Shown one piece after another: positions 24,954 to 33,773 of a DNA stretch of 64,000 nt. Source of the stretch: Allocoleopsis franciscana PCC 7113. Its GTDB lineage: Bacteria; Cyanobacteriota; Cyanobacteriia; Cyanobacteriales; Coleofasciculaceae. The DNA lies in the NCBI RefSeq assembly GCF_000317515.1, contig NC_019738.1, positions 6,660,001-6,724,000 on the forward strand, in the 5' to 3' direction. Position 1 is the stretch's first letter, and each line of letters opens with the position of its first letter. The notes under the pieces are model-generated. The model was not told where the DNA came from and searched no databases. It saw only the letters and a list, made by a program, of their open reading frames with translations. A program made the position numbers and the translations under genes.

Positions 24954-25709
24954 CTATTTCTTGAGATTTTCGATTCCTTTGGTCACCTTAGCTGACTCAA
25001 TGCGATCGCCCTGCTGAATCTTGTCCACCACGTTCATTCCATCGGTGACATACCCAAAAACCGCATAGTTCCCATCCAAAAATTGTAGTTCGGCTAGGGA
25101 AATATAAAACTGTGACGAAGCCGAGTCCGGGGGAGTTGAGCGAGCCATCGCCACCGCACCACGAGTATGTTTGAGTTGAGGGGGAACAGTAATACCGGCT
25201 TTCTCGAACGTTTGGCTATAGATCGGCTCTTGTGCGTCTTTGGGCTTAATCTCCAGAGGGACATAGCGTTCTTGCTTGGTTTGGGGATCGATAAAACCAC
25301 CTGTTCCCAAGCGTTCTACAGGAAATTTTTCATCTTTCCCTTGAGGATCACCGCCTTGAACAACAAAGGGTTCCGGGTTTCGCACAACCCGGTGAAAAAC
25401 TAGCCCATTGTAGACGCCTCGCTGGACAAGGTCTACAAAATTTCCTGCTGTAATAGGGGCATTGGTTCCATCAACTTCGATGGTGATCGGTGAGCCTTTT
25501 ACCTTGAGTACCACTGTGGCCTTTCCGTCCAGTCTTGGCAAATTACTCTGCTGAGAACTGGGTCGCTCAGCCGCTGGAGCAGAGGCTGTTTCAGCGGCTT
25601 TTGGGTTACTGGATTTGAGGGGAGTCGCTTCTTGCGTACTACATCCCCCCATCACCAAACCTACAACAATCAAAAGTATCGATAACCAACGCTGGATTTT
25701 TATCTGCAT
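24954..25709 (-). CDS. Cyclophilin-type peptidyl-prolyl isomerase lipoprotein
   Basis: 251 residues. The N-terminus is a lipoprotein signal (IVVGLVMGGC, lipidated C23), followed by a disordered A/S/P-rich tether of about 40 residues and a cyclophilin domain (about 65-250): ITAGNFVDLVQRGVYNGLVFHRVV, FVVQGGDPQGKD, the loop RGAVAMARS, SQFYI, FLDGNYAVFGYVTDGMNVV. It isomerises Xaa-Pro bonds and assists folding on the periplasmic or thylakoid-lumen side of a membrane. The catalytic arginine (FHRV) and the F/Q of SQFYI are present. It is in the same orientation as ycf4 upstream (gap of 87 bases). Confidence 0.9.
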   Translation of the reverse strand: MQIKIQRWLSILLIVVGLVMGGCSTQEATPLKSSNPKAAETASAPAAERPSSQQSNLPRLDGKATVVLKVKGSPITIEVDGTNAPITAGNFVDLVQRGVYNGLVFHRVVRNPEPFVVQGGDPQGKDEKFPVERLGTGGFIDPQTKQERYVPLEIKPKDAQEPIYSQTFEKAGITVPPQLKHTRGAVAMARSTPPDSASSQFYISLAELQFLDGNYAVFGYVTDGMNVVDKIQQGDRIESAKVTKGIENLKK

Positions 25710-25796
25710 GTTTAATTCACCGTTCTTGTAGCCTTAGCTACTGAATCATAGTAAGCAGATCTGTTCCCACTCAACAGCATGAATTACAAAATTGAT

Positions 25797-26363
25797 TTAC
25801 AAGCCCTCTAGGGGAACTGCCAGAAAACGAGCGATTTCTGCGCCCTGATTTTCCAGTTCAGACAAGGATAGGGGCTGCCCAACGCGAGTCAGAGGAATTT
25901 CTCGGCGATCTTTAGCCCGCAGATAAAGCGCTCTCTTTGGGTTAAGACCTTCTTTGATCTCTACTCGAATCGACTGGACATCTTGTAGGCGACAGCTAAA
26001 CTCGATACGACGGTTCTTCCCAGGAAATCCCCAGCGAAAAATTTTCACCATACCAGTTTCTTTGCTGAATTCATTGTAACCGCCCCCAACGTCCAACAAA
26101 ATAACCAGCCACAGGTAAAGGGCTAAGAGCAGACCTGCAAGGCCATAGAACCCCATCGCCGCCCCCTGAGGGATAAATATTAACTGAGTCGCATCTCCAA
26201 CGGGAAGCAGATTCACCTTGGTGTAACTTGAGAGCGCTGCCAAGAAAAAGCCTGTTGCTCCCACAGAAACAATGATTGCCCACCAGTAGTTACTGAATCG
26301 GCGAGATCCTAAAATCGGCTGACTAATGACGCGATTCTCGCGCTGGGTTGTTTGTGCTGTCAT
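25797..26363 (-). CDS. ycf4: Photosystem I assembly protein Ycf4
   Basis: A 188-residue thylakoid membrane protein with two hydrophobic segments (about 27-47 and 68-90), then a soluble domain: GGGYNEFSKETGMVKIFRWGFPGKNRRI is the family signature (residues about 92-119), followed by DVQSIRVEIKEG and a C-terminal AEIARFLAVPLEGL. Ycf4 scaffolds assembly of photosystem I. The usual length is about 185 residues. It is divergent from psbD, with a 416-base shared upstream region, as in many cyanobacteria where ycf4 and psbDC are neighbours. Confidence 0.95.
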   Translation of the reverse strand: MTAQTTQRENRVISQPILGSRRFSNYWWAIIVSVGATGFFLAALSSYTKVNLLPVGDATQLIFIPQGAAMGFYGLAGLLLALYLWLVILLDVGGGYNEFSKETGMVKIFRWGFPGKNRRIEFSCRLQDVQSIRVEIKEGLNPKRALYLRAKDRREIPLTRVGQPLSLSELENQGAEIARFLAVPLEGL

Positions 26364-26779
26364 GGAACAATCCGGCCCCCTCTATCTCACGATTTGCATA
26401 ACACACTCTGCCATTACTATGGCATTTTTAGCAAAGACAGAGCGGACTTCCAGAAATTCTGAGGACGTATGTGTCAATTTGTAAAAAATTTGATATCCAT
26501 TATGATTAGAAAGTAAACGCTACAAGCCTTACCTCCTTTACAGGAGATCGGGGTAGCGGCGTAAAAATGTGATAAGTTAAGAAACATTAAACAGCCACGA
26601 GCTAATAGTCTAGTGAGTGGTAGTGGGTACCTGACACATCCTTTCTGAGAGAAGTTAGCCTGACAGGCTAGCCTCGCAGGAACTTCACGCTGATCTAGCG
26701 GTGGAGATGTCAACAACCCTACGCGAAAGCGTCAAACTGGAATCCTTGCTTTCTCATTAATGTCAGAGGATTTGAAACT
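26364..26779. other. Divergent ycf4/psbD upstream region
   Basis: 416 bases without a gene. The region should hold the psbD and ycf4 promoters and the psbD leader. The psbD ribosome binding site AGAGGA is at 26765-26770, 9 bases before the ATG. An AT-rich patch lies at 26477-26515. I looked for paired HLR1 and NtcA boxes and found no convincing match. Confidence 0.5.
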
Positions 26780-27838
26780 ATGACAATAGCAGTCGGACGC
26801 GCGGCAAGTACGAGAGGATGGTTTGACGTCCTCGACGACTGGCTAAAGCGCGATCGCTTCGTTTTCGTCGGCTGGTCCGGCCTGCTGCTGTTCCCCTGCG
26901 CTTACCTAGCGCTAGGCGGCTGGCTGACCGGCACCACCTTTGTCACCTCGTGGTACACCCACGGATTGGCCTCTTCTTACCTAGAAGGCTGTAACTTCCT
27001 GACCGCCGCCGTATCAACGCCTGCCGACAGCATGGGACACTCCCTGCTGTTGTTGTGGGGACCCGAAGCCCAAGGCAACTTCATCCGTTGGTGCCAAATC
27101 GGCGGGTTGTGGCCCTTTGTCGCCCTGCACGGAGCCTTCGGTTTAATCGGGTTCATGCTCCGGCAATTTGAAATCTCACGGTTGGTGGGGATTCGTCCTT
27201 ACAACGCCATTGCGTTCTCTGCACCGATTGCCGTATTCGTCAGCGTGTTTTTGATGTACCCCTTGGGACAGTCAAGCTGGTTCTTTGCTCCCAGCTTTGG
27301 AGTGGCGGGAATTTTCCGCTTCATCCTGTTCGTACAAGGGTTCCACAACTTCACCCTCAACCCCTTCCACATGATGGGAGTGGCGGGTGTATTAGGTGGA
27401 GCGCTGCTGTGCGCCATCCACGGGGCAACCGTAGAGAACACCCTGTTTGAAGACGGGGACAAAGCCAACACCTTCCGGGCGTTCAACCCCACCCAAGCGG
27501 AAGAGACCTATTCCATGGTCACCGCTAACCGCTTCTGGTCGCAAATCTTCGGAATTGCCTTCTCCAACAAGCGCTGGTTGCACTTCTTCATGCTGTTCGT
27601 GCCCGTGACGGGATTGTGGATGGCCTCGATTGGGATTATTGGCTTAGCGCTGAACCTTCGGGCTTATGACTTCGTCTCTCAAGAGTTACGAGCCGCCGAA
27701 GACCCAGAGTTTGAAACGTTCTACACCAAAAACATTCTGTTGAACGAAGGTCTACGGGCTTGGATGGCTCCTCAAGACCAACCCCACGAGCACTTTGAGT
27801 TCCCTGAGGAAGTTCTTCCTCGCGGTAATGCTCTGTAA
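26780..27838 (+). CDS. psbD: Photosystem II reaction centre protein D2
   Basis: 352 residues, the canonical length, with the D2 landmarks: [72 protein letters not shown] (cut forms), [17 protein letters not shown] and the C-terminal [14 protein letters not shown]. With D1 it forms the thylakoid heterodimer that binds P680, the pheophytins and QA. Codon use is highly biased, as expected for a very highly expressed gene. It is cotranscribed with psbC in all cyanobacteria I know. Here it ends cleanly 90 bases before psbC instead of overlapping it, which is unusual (see the relic feature). Confidence 0.97.
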   Translation: MTIAVGRAASTRGWFDVLDDWLKRDRFVFVGWSGLLLFPCAYLALGGWLTGTTFVTSWYTHGLASSYLEGCNFLTAAVSTPADSMGHSLLLLWGPEAQGNFIRWCQIGGLWPFVALHGAFGLIGFMLRQFEISRLVGIRPYNAIAFSAPIAVFVSVFLMYPLGQSSWFFAPSFGVAGIFRFILFVQGFHNFTLNPFHMMGVAGVLGGALLCAIHGATVENTLFEDGDKANTFRAFNPTQAEETYSMVTANRFWSQIFGIAFSNKRWLHFFMLFVPVTGLWMASIGIIGLALNLRAYDFVSQELRAAEDPEFETFYTKNILLNEGLRAWMAPQDQPHEHFEFPEEVLPRGNAL

Positions 27839-27850
27839 AACAATATTAAG

Positions 27851-27885
27851 GATGAGTGCTGAATTCTCACTCTTCAGCATTCATC
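27851..27885 (+). repeat. Hairpin in psbD-psbC intercistronic spacer
   Basis: GATGAGTGCTGAA (27851-27863) pairs with TTCAGCATTCATC (27873-27885), a 13-bp stem with one G-T wobble and a 9-base loop. There is no T-run after it, so it is probably not a terminator; it may be an RNA processing or stabilising element, or a GTGCTGA-type repeat. Confidence 0.55.
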
Positions 27886-27915
27886 ACTCCTGGTTTATCA
27901 TCCATCATTTTGAAA

Positions 27916-27945
27916 GAGGTACTACCCAGTGGTAACACTCTCTAG
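27916..27945 (+). pseudogene. Relic of a second psbD 3' end overlapping psbC
   Basis: In the frame that starts GAG at 27916 the sequence reads EVLPSGNTL and then TAG. The genuine psbD ends EVLPRGNAL and stop, so 7 of 9 residues and the stop match. The relic overlaps the psbC GTG by 17 bases, the same psbD/psbC overlap that is normal in cyanobacteria. The AGAGG of psbC's ribosome binding site lies inside it. Confidence 0.75.
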
Positions 27946-29314
27946 TAATTCAATCGTTGCGGGAAATCGTGACCAAGAATCATCAGGTTTTGCCTGGTGG
28001 GCTGGTAATGCCCGTCTGATCAACCTCTCCGGTAAATTGTTGGGTGCTCACGTTGCCCACTCTGGACTCATTGTCTTCTGGGCTGGAGCTATGACCTTGT
28101 TTGAGGTCGCTCACTTTGTACCCGAAAAGCCCATGTACGAACAGGGCTTAATCTTACTGCCTCACCTAGCCACTCTGGGCTGGGGTGTTGGCCCTGGTGG
28201 TGAAGTTATCGATACCTTCCCCTACTTTGTGGTCGGTGTGCTGCACCTCATCTCCTCTGCCGTTTTAGGCTTAGGCGGTATCTATCACGCTGTTCGTGGC
28301 CCAGAAACCTTAGAAGAGTACTCCTCCTTCTTTGGTTATGACTGGAAAGACAAGAACAAGATGACCACCATCTTGGGCTTCCACCTGATCATGTTGGGAT
28401 TGGGTGCCCTGCTGTTGGTCGCCAAGGCGATGTTCTTTGGTGGTGTGTATGACACTTGGGCACCCGGTGGTGGTGACGTGCGTGTCATTACTAACCCGAC
28501 TCTGAACCCAGCCATTATCTTCGGTTACCTGCTGAAGGCTCCCTTCGGTGGCGAAGGCTGGATTATCAGCGTCAACAACATGGAAGACATCATCGGCGGT
28601 CATATTTGGGTCGGCTTGGTCTGTATCGCTGGTGGCATTTGGCACATCCTGACTAAGCCGTTTGCTTGGTCTCGTCGCGCCTCCATCTGGTCTGGAGAAG
28701 CTTACCTCTCCTACAGCTTGGGCGCTTTGTCCATGATGGGTTTCATTGCCGCTTGCTTTGTCTGGTTTAACAATACCGCTTACCCCAGCGAATTCTACGG
28801 CCCCACTGGTCCTGAGGCTTCTCAAGCTCAAGCCTTAACTTTCTTGATTCGTGACCAACGCTTAGGTGCTAACGTCGGTTCTGCTCAAGGCCCCACGGGT
28901 CTGGGTAAATATCTGATGCGCTCTCCCACTGGCGAAATCATCTTCGGTGGTGAAACAATGCGCTTCTGGGATTTCCAAGGCCCCTGGTTAGAGCCTTTGC
29001 GTGGACCCAACGGTCTTGACCTGAACAAGATCAACAATGATATTCAGCCTTGGCAAGCTCGCCGTGCGGCTGAGTACATGACACATGCTCCTCTGGGTTC
29101 TTTGAACTCCGTGGGTGGTGTGGCTACGGAGATCAACTCCTTTAACTATGTGTCTCCGCGTTCTTGGTTGGCTTGTTTCCACTTTGTCATGGGCTTCTTC
29201 TTCCTTGTCGGTCACCTGTGGCACGCGGGTCGCGCCCGTGCGGCAGTGGCTGGATTTGAGAAAGGAATCGACCGTGCTACTGAGCCGGTGATGTCCATGC
29301 CCGACCTTGACTAG
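27929..29314 (+). CDS. psbC: Photosystem II CP43 chlorophyll-binding protein
   Basis: 461 residues from a GTG at 27929 ([10 protein letters not shown]...), the standard psbC start, with AGAGG 8 bases upstream. This inner antenna protein has six transmembrane helices with chlorophyll-ligating histidines ([45 protein letters not shown]), and its large lumenal loop contains the Mn-cluster region around [11 protein letters not shown] and GGETMRFWD (the GGETMRFWD arginine lies near the Mn4CaO5 cluster). It is the last gene of the psbDC operon, followed 40 bases later by a strong terminator. It is normal in length and sequence. Confidence 0.97.
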   Translation: MVTLSSNSIVAGNRDQESSGFAWWAGNARLINLSGKLLGAHVAHSGLIVFWAGAMTLFEVAHFVPEKPMYEQGLILLPHLATLGWGVGPGGEVIDTFPYFVVGVLHLISSAVLGLGGIYHAVRGPETLEEYSSFFGYDWKDKNKMTTILGFHLIMLGLGALLLVAKAMFFGGVYDTWAPGGGDVRVITNPTLNPAIIFGYLLKAPFGGEGWIISVNNMEDIIGGHIWVGLVCIAGGIWHILTKPFAWSRRASIWSGEAYLSYSLGALSMMGFIAACFVWFNNTAYPSEFYGPTGPEASQAQALTFLIRDQRLGANVGSAQGPTGLGKYLMRSPTGEIIFGGETMRFWDFQGPWLEPLRGPNGLDLNKINNDIQPWQARRAAEYMTHAPLGSLNSVGGVATEINSFNYVSPRSWLACFHFVMGFFFLVGHLWHAGRARAAVAGFEKGIDRATEPVMSMPDLD

Positions 29315-29353
29315 GTTGCTGGATTTTCTTAAAAGCTAAAGCTGAGATATTGG

Positions 29354-29384
29354 AAAAGCTCCTGTTTATGCAGGAGCTTTTTTT
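29354..29384 (+). terminator. Intrinsic terminator of the psbDC operon
   Basis: AAAAGCTCCTG (29354-29364), loop TTTATG, CAGGAGCTTTT and seven T residues in total: an 11-bp stem with a strong U-tail 40 bases after the psbC stop. Confidence 0.9.
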
Positions 29385-29449
29385 GTTAAACTGAACCCCT
29401 CTTAGCCCAAGCAGAACTGATACGAAGTTGCAGTCAAAGATAGTAGATA

Positions 29450-29491
29450 GGGGGACAAGGAGGACAAGGGGGACAAGGGGGACAAGGGGGA
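29450..29491. repeat. Four tandem GGGGGACAAG-type units
   Basis: GGGGGACAAG, GAGGACAAG, GGGGACAAG and GGGGACAAG follow in tandem. This is a small minisatellite of the GGGGGACAAGG kind frequent between cyanobacterial genes. Confidence 0.7.
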
Positions 29492-29665
29492 GAGAAAGTA
29501 CATCGTCTGAACGCAACTCGGTATGAAAAGAAATTGCTCCCCTTGTAAAGGTGAAACCCTAAAAAATTTACAAAAATTATTTTTATTCTTAAATCCTAAA
29601 ATATATCATCAAGAATCATTATCTTGAAGTTAACTAAAATACTAATTTAATAACAAAAAATAGAA

Positions 29666-31705
29666 ATGAGTCCTCCGAAAAAAACCAAGAGCATGTCGGA
29701 CTTTCTGGCTTATGGGGGATTGTTACATGGCATAACGAGTCGCATTCGTCAGTCACTGGAATTGCAGGAAATCTTGACAGCGACGGTTACAGAAGTACGT
29801 TCTTTTTTGCAAACAGACCGGGTCAAAGTCTATCGGTTTCATCCGGATGAAAGTGGTCAGGTTGTTGCGGAGTCGATCGCGATTGATCGATTACCGTCTC
29901 TACTGGGACTGAACTTTCCCGCAGGAGATATTCCCCCCCAGGCGCGTGAAATGTTTGTGAAAGCACATCAACGGTCTATTGTCGATGTGGCAGCTCAGCA
30001 AATCATTTTAAGTAGCAATGCAGCTCCTCGATCAATTGTGGATCTTTCGTTGGAGGACATCCGCCTACAACCGATCGGTGATATTCTTCAGCGTCCGGTA
30101 GACTCCTGCCATCTGGATTATCTGACCGCCATGGGGGTACTCTCTTCCCTGGTAGTGCCCATCCTCCATCAAGAGCATCTCTGGGGCTTGTTAGTCTCTC
30201 ATCACTCCCAGCCACGAGCTTTTAAGGAAGAAGAACTTCAGCTTGTTCAGCTCATCGCCGATCAACTGTCAATTGCGATCGCTCAATCCGAACTCCTCAC
30301 TCAAGCCCGAAAGCAAGTCCGTCGGGAAACCCTAATCAATCAGATCACCCATCTGCTGCACTCACCCCGTAACATGCCAGAAATCCTGCAACTTGTCTTA
30401 GAACAAATTGTCAGGGCGGCTTCGGGTTCCGGTGGCAGACTTTACCTGAGCGAAACCGATAAAAACGTCAGAACTCTCTATACCTGCGGTACGCAGCCTG
30501 CACTCTCAACACAAGAGCAACCAGCCTTGCTCGAAGAAAACTCCTTCTGGCAACCACTGATGCAGCCGGAAACTCAACCGTCCCAAGGTGGTGATTCCCT
30601 CCATCTACAGATTATCCCCGACCTCTACGAAGACCCTCAACTGGAATCTTTAACCCAGGCATTTCGACCGACCCCGATCCGAGGGCTGCTGGTGATGCCT
30701 CTCTATCATGGTTCAGAGTCCCTAGGTTGCCTCACAATCTTCCGGAATGCCATCGAAATCGAAACCTTGTGGGCAGGATATTGGGATAAAGATCAGCGCC
30801 AGCAGCGACCTCGCGCATCCTTTGAAGTTTGGCGAGAATATCAAAAGAGCCAACCTCCCCAATGGACTCGTGAAGACATTGAGTTGATTGAGTCGCTCTC
30901 GCTTCACCTCGCCATGGCAATCATGCAAAATCGCCTATATCAACTTGAACGGCATAATCTAGAACTAAATATCGCTCGTGTTGTTGCGGAGGAATCAAGT
31001 CGTTTAAAATCCAGCTTTCTCGCCTCAACCAGTCACGAATTGCGAACTCCTCTAGCCTCTACACTCAACTGTTTACAAATCCTGAGAAAAGGGTTTTATA
31101 AGAATACGGAAGAGTTAAATAAATACATCCAATTGGCAGAGAAATCTGTTAGAAACATCATCGATATGATTAACGATGTTTTGGACATTACTAAGATTGA
31201 GGCAGGTAGTATGGCGGTTGAATTGGAACCTGTCAATCTTGGGTCTCTGTTGGAAGAATTACGCGACCTCTTCAGCCTGGAAAGTCAACGCAAGGCTGTA
31301 ACCTTGATGATTGAGTGTGAAGTGAATCGCGTTTATACGGATAAATGTAAACTTAGGCAGGTTTTGACCAACCTCCTTTCTAATGCTTTCAAATTCACTG
31401 AAACGGGTTCAGTCCGCATTAAGATTATCAAACAAGAGGAGCCGCCCAACATTGAAATTACGGTGGTGGATACTGGAATCGGGATCGAAATCAGTCAAAG
31501 GGAACTGTTACTAGAACCATTCGTTCAGGAAGATGGTTCTATCAAACGACGTTATGGCGGTACGGGTCTGGGTCTTGCAATTTGCAAAAGATTGGTAGAA
31601 CTAATGGGTGGCAAAATTCACTTGGATAGCCCCGGCAAAAATCAGGGCACAACAGTAACCGTTACACTGCCTGACTCGACCCACTCCCTAAAAGATCAGA
31701 CTTAA
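29666..31705 (+). CDS. Bilin-type GAF sensor histidine kinase (phytochrome-like photoreceptor)
   Basis: A 679-residue soluble kinase. GAF1 (about 20-205) has the bilin-binding motif C148-H149 in RPVDSCHLDYL, followed by VLSSLVVPIL and LLVSHHS; it also has PAGDIPPQAR (residues 85-94), a version of the phytochrome PASDIP motif whose aspartate contacts the chromophore. GAF2 (about 225-425) has no such cysteine and an inserted WAGYWDKD loop. HisKA has H457 in STSHELRTPLAS; the ATPase has NLLSNAFKF, DTGIGIE and YGGTGLGLAICKRL. I infer covalent attachment of a phycobilin and light-regulated phosphorylation. No PAS or PHY domain is visible, so it is not a canonical phytochrome. Two stand-alone receivers follow downstream, the probable partners. 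Confidence 0.85.
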   Translation: MSPPKKTKSMSDFLAYGGLLHGITSRIRQSLELQEILTATVTEVRSFLQTDRVKVYRFHPDESGQVVAESIAIDRLPSLLGLNFPAGDIPPQAREMFVKAHQRSIVDVAAQQIILSSNAAPRSIVDLSLEDIRLQPIGDILQRPVDSCHLDYLTAMGVLSSLVVPILHQEHLWGLLVSHHSQPRAFKEEELQLVQLIADQLSIAIAQSELLTQARKQVRRETLINQITHLLHSPRNMPEILQLVLEQIVRAASGSGGRLYLSETDKNVRTLYTCGTQPALSTQEQPALLEENSFWQPLMQPETQPSQGGDSLHLQIIPDLYEDPQLESLTQAFRPTPIRGLLVMPLYHGSESLGCLTIFRNAIEIETLWAGYWDKDQRQQRPRASFEVWREYQKSQPPQWTREDIELIESLSLHLAMAIMQNRLYQLERHNLELNIARVVAEESSRLKSSFLASTSHELRTPLASTLNCLQILRKGFYKNTEELNKYIQLAEKSVRNIIDMINDVLDITKIEAGSMAVELEPVNLGSLLEELRDLFSLESQRKAVTLMIECEVNRVYTDKCKLRQVLTNLLSNAFKFTETGSVRIKIIKQEEPPNIEITVVDTGIGIEISQRELLLEPFVQEDGSIKRRYGGTGLGLAICKRLVELMGGKIHLDSPGKNQGTTVTVTLPDSTHSLKDQT

Positions 31706-31920
31706 GGATAACAATGGGAAATTAACACGATGAAGCAGCGATAGTTCATCATTCATCCGAAATTATTGCCTCCCAAAATAATACGAAGTTACGTTCAAAC
31801 AGGATAGATCAGAAACATCAGGGGAGCAGCGACAGAACTCATACGAGGACGGGGAATCAGGACAAAAGTCTGCTCTCTTTGAGAGCAATTTGATCTAAAC
31901 CCGTTTCCCTAATGATTTAG

Positions 31921-31928
31921 AAGGAGGT
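31921..31928 (+). promoter_or_regulatory. Ribosome binding site that fixes a TTG start
   Basis: AAGGAGGT ends 5 bases before TTG at 31934, supporting a TTG start for the receiver gene; no in-frame ATG is available near the conserved start. Confidence 0.75.
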
Positions 31929-31933
31929 GTGGC

Positions 31934-32335
31934 TTGAATATTCTTCTTGTCGATGACGATACTCTGCTTGCCGAGACTACCGCTACACTGATTCAATGTA
32001 CCGGCGATTATCACGTCTACATTACAGATGAACCCACGGAAGTTTTCCGGCAGTGCCAATCCGGAAATGTAGACGTAGTGATTATGGATGTTAATTTGCC
32101 TGGGGCAAAGTGGGAAGGTCAATCCGTCAGTGGAGCTGACTTGTCACGCTTGCTTAAAACTCAACCGCAAACGAATCACATTCCCATCATTTTGGTGACA
32201 GCCTATGCTTTGGTGAATGAACAGCAGTACCTACTAAAAACATCACAAGCGGATAGTTTTTATGCTAAACCCATTTTGGATTTTGATTCCTTTTTAGAAG
32301 AACTGAATCACATTGTAAAACAATATAAAATATAG
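31934..32335 (+). CDS. Single-domain response regulator
   Basis: 133 residues, a receiver without an output domain. D7-D8-D9 (LLVDDD), phosphoacceptor D52 in VVIMDVNLPG, T93 in ILVTAYAL and K112 in YAKPI are all canonical. An insertion after strand 3 (AKWEGQSVSGADL) resembles the Rcp1-type loop. The TTG start is supported by AAGGAGG upstream. It lies 228 bases downstream of the bilin-GAF kinase and 66 bases upstream of a second receiver, so the three genes probably form one light-signalling unit. Confidence 0.85.
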   Translation: MNILLVDDDTLLAETTATLIQCTGDYHVYITDEPTEVFRQCQSGNVDVVIMDVNLPGAKWEGQSVSGADLSRLLKTQPQTNHIPIILVTAYALVNEQQYLLKTSQADSFYAKPILDFDSFLEELNHIVKQYKI

Positions 32336-32401
32336 GGAATCTATAAGGTTGCAATTCTTGGACACTCAAGAATTTCTGTAACTTATTAAAAGGATAGATA
32401 A

Positions 32402-32806
32402 ATGTATAATTTGGCTATATTAGATGACAATAGCGGCTTTTGCCAAGTTATGGAATGCTTCTTAAGCAACTATTTTCAAGTCTCTACTTTTACGGATACG
32501 CAAATTTTCTTAGAAGGGATAAAATCTCAGGTATATGATTTAGTTCTGATCGATCTCAGTATTATCCCTGATCCGGAGATGAAAATTCACAATGGTTGTG
32601 AATTAATTAGATATTTAAAAACAACTATGAATCAACCTCCTGTACTTGTTTTATTTACAGGATGGATTTCTAGAAACCCGTTGGAAGAAGGTAGACAAAT
32701 CTGTCCTTTAGCGGATGGGTTTTTAGCCAAAGATTCTGACATCGAAGAAATGTTGCAGGAAATTAATCGGCTTCTGGCTTCTAAACAACTTAACAAAACC
32801 GACTGA
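32402..32806 (+). CDS. Single-domain response regulator, second of pair
   Basis: 134 residues. Acidic D8-D9 (AILDDNS), phosphoacceptor D51 in LVLIDLSI, T85 in VLFTGWIS, and K109 in LAKDSD: a receiver with the necessary residues but with a weak strand 3 and KD instead of KP after strand 5, so more diverged than its neighbour. It is shorter in the loop after strand 3 but carries an insertion (IPDPEMKIHNGCEL). No output domain. It is AT-richer than the preceding gene. Having two receivers next to one kinase allows a branched phosphorelay or a phosphate sink. Confidence 0.8.
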   Translation: MYNLAILDDNSGFCQVMECFLSNYFQVSTFTDTQIFLEGIKSQVYDLVLIDLSIIPDPEMKIHNGCELIRYLKTTMNQPPVLVLFTGWISRNPLEEGRQICPLADGFLAKDSDIEEMLQEINRLLASKQLNKTD

Positions 32807-32869
32807 GTTTTGCTATCAACACATACATTTTATTGTAAGAGTTTTTTGATTAAGCTCCTTCTCATATTC

Positions 32870-33685
32870 TTAAGGGGTTGGGACTGGCAGCAAATCGGTT
32901 AACACATTCTCTTCATCCAGATTTTTCATCGCCATTTCCAAGTCATGGGTTAATTTTTCGGCGCTTTTTTTAGTGGATTGAGTGCAATAATTCGCCACCT
33001 TTAAAGGCTTTCCAATCGTCACGGTGGCATCACAGCGCCAGTGGGGGATGGGATTGCTATAACGAATGCTAATCGGTACGATGACCAAATTCTCACCCAA
33101 TTTACTCGCCTCCGCTTGTAGGGCAATACGAGCCATACCGGGTTTAAGGGGTTGAACGTGACCATCCCTAAAGATATTCCCTTCCGGAAAGATGACCAAG
33201 GGTTCACCCTGGCGCAGGAGTTCAATGCTGTGACGGAAACTGCCCACTCCTGGATGCCGAGTATTTACAGGAAATCCCCCCATACGCCGGATAAACCAAC
33301 CTTGTATCCCTTTGATTTCATCTTCTGAAACCATGTAGCGTAAATCTCGTCCAGTGACATGTTTTCCTGCTGCATAGGGGATGAGCAATGCATCCCAACG
33401 AGAGCGATGGGTAGGAGCTAATATAACCGGGCCTGTGGTAGGGAGGTTTTCTTGTCCCGTCACTTTCAGATGACGGAAGTAAAGCGGCATGAGAATCCGA
33501 CGAGCCAAGGGGTAGAGGATCAGGGTTAACCAGTGGCAAACGCGGGAATTAACAGGAGAAGTTACAGGAGTTGCTTTTGCCGGAGTCAACTTCTCGCCAG
33601 TGTATTCTACCGGTTGGGTCATGACTGGAGTGCGTTCGCAGGAGTGGAGTTGAATCATCAGGTTTAATGCATCCTTAATCTTCAT
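32870..33685 (-). CDS. plsC: 1-acyl-sn-glycerol-3-phosphate acyltransferase
   Basis: This enzyme acylates lysophosphatidic acid to phosphatidic acid for glycerolipid synthesis at the membrane. 271 residues from the ATG at 33685 (MKIKDALNL..., with AAGG upstream); an in-frame TTG at 33709 is the alternative. In the longer numbering the HX4D catalytic motif is H101-D106 (HRSRWD), the glycerophosphate motif is FPEGN (174-178), and block III reads PGMARIALQAE. Residues 56-78 are hydrophobic and amphipathic, likely a membrane anchor. The N-terminal 50 residues are variable. Convergent with the receiver genes. Confidence 0.88.
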   Translation of the reverse strand: MKIKDALNLMIQLHSCERTPVMTQPVEYTGEKLTPAKATPVTSPVNSRVCHWLTLILYPLARRILMPLYFRHLKVTGQENLPTTGPVILAPTHRSRWDALLIPYAAGKHVTGRDLRYMVSEDEIKGIQGWFIRRMGGFPVNTRHPGVGSFRHSIELLRQGEPLVIFPEGNIFRDGHVQPLKPGMARIALQAEASKLGENLVIVPISIRYSNPIPHWRCDATVTIGKPLKVANYCTQSTKKSAEKLTHDLEMAMKNLDEENVLTDLLPVPTP

Positions 33686-33773
33686 TCTTACCTTAGAGTT
33701 TGCAGCCAACTCCTGTCTCCTACTTAGGGGACACTTCTGTTGCTGTCATGAGTAAGATTGTGTGATGCGATAT

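Larger units (their letters stand above)
29315..29665. other. Intergenic stretch after psbC
   Basis: 351 bases. It holds the psbC terminator (29354-29384), a 10-base tandem repeat (29450-29491), and a very AT-rich leader for the bilin-GAF kinase gene (29560-29665). I found no gene. Confidence 0.6.

Noticed and set aside
26474-26716. An 80-codon frame between ycf4 and psbD
   Set aside because: No family resemblance, and it covers the region expected to carry the psbD promoter.
28310-28831. A 173-codon minus-strand frame inside psbC
   Set aside because: Mirror of the strongly biased psbC codon use; no protein-like pattern.
29450-29491. The GGGGGACAAG tandem repeat as a functional element
   Set aside because: It is a simple small minisatellite of a common type; nothing suggests a role.
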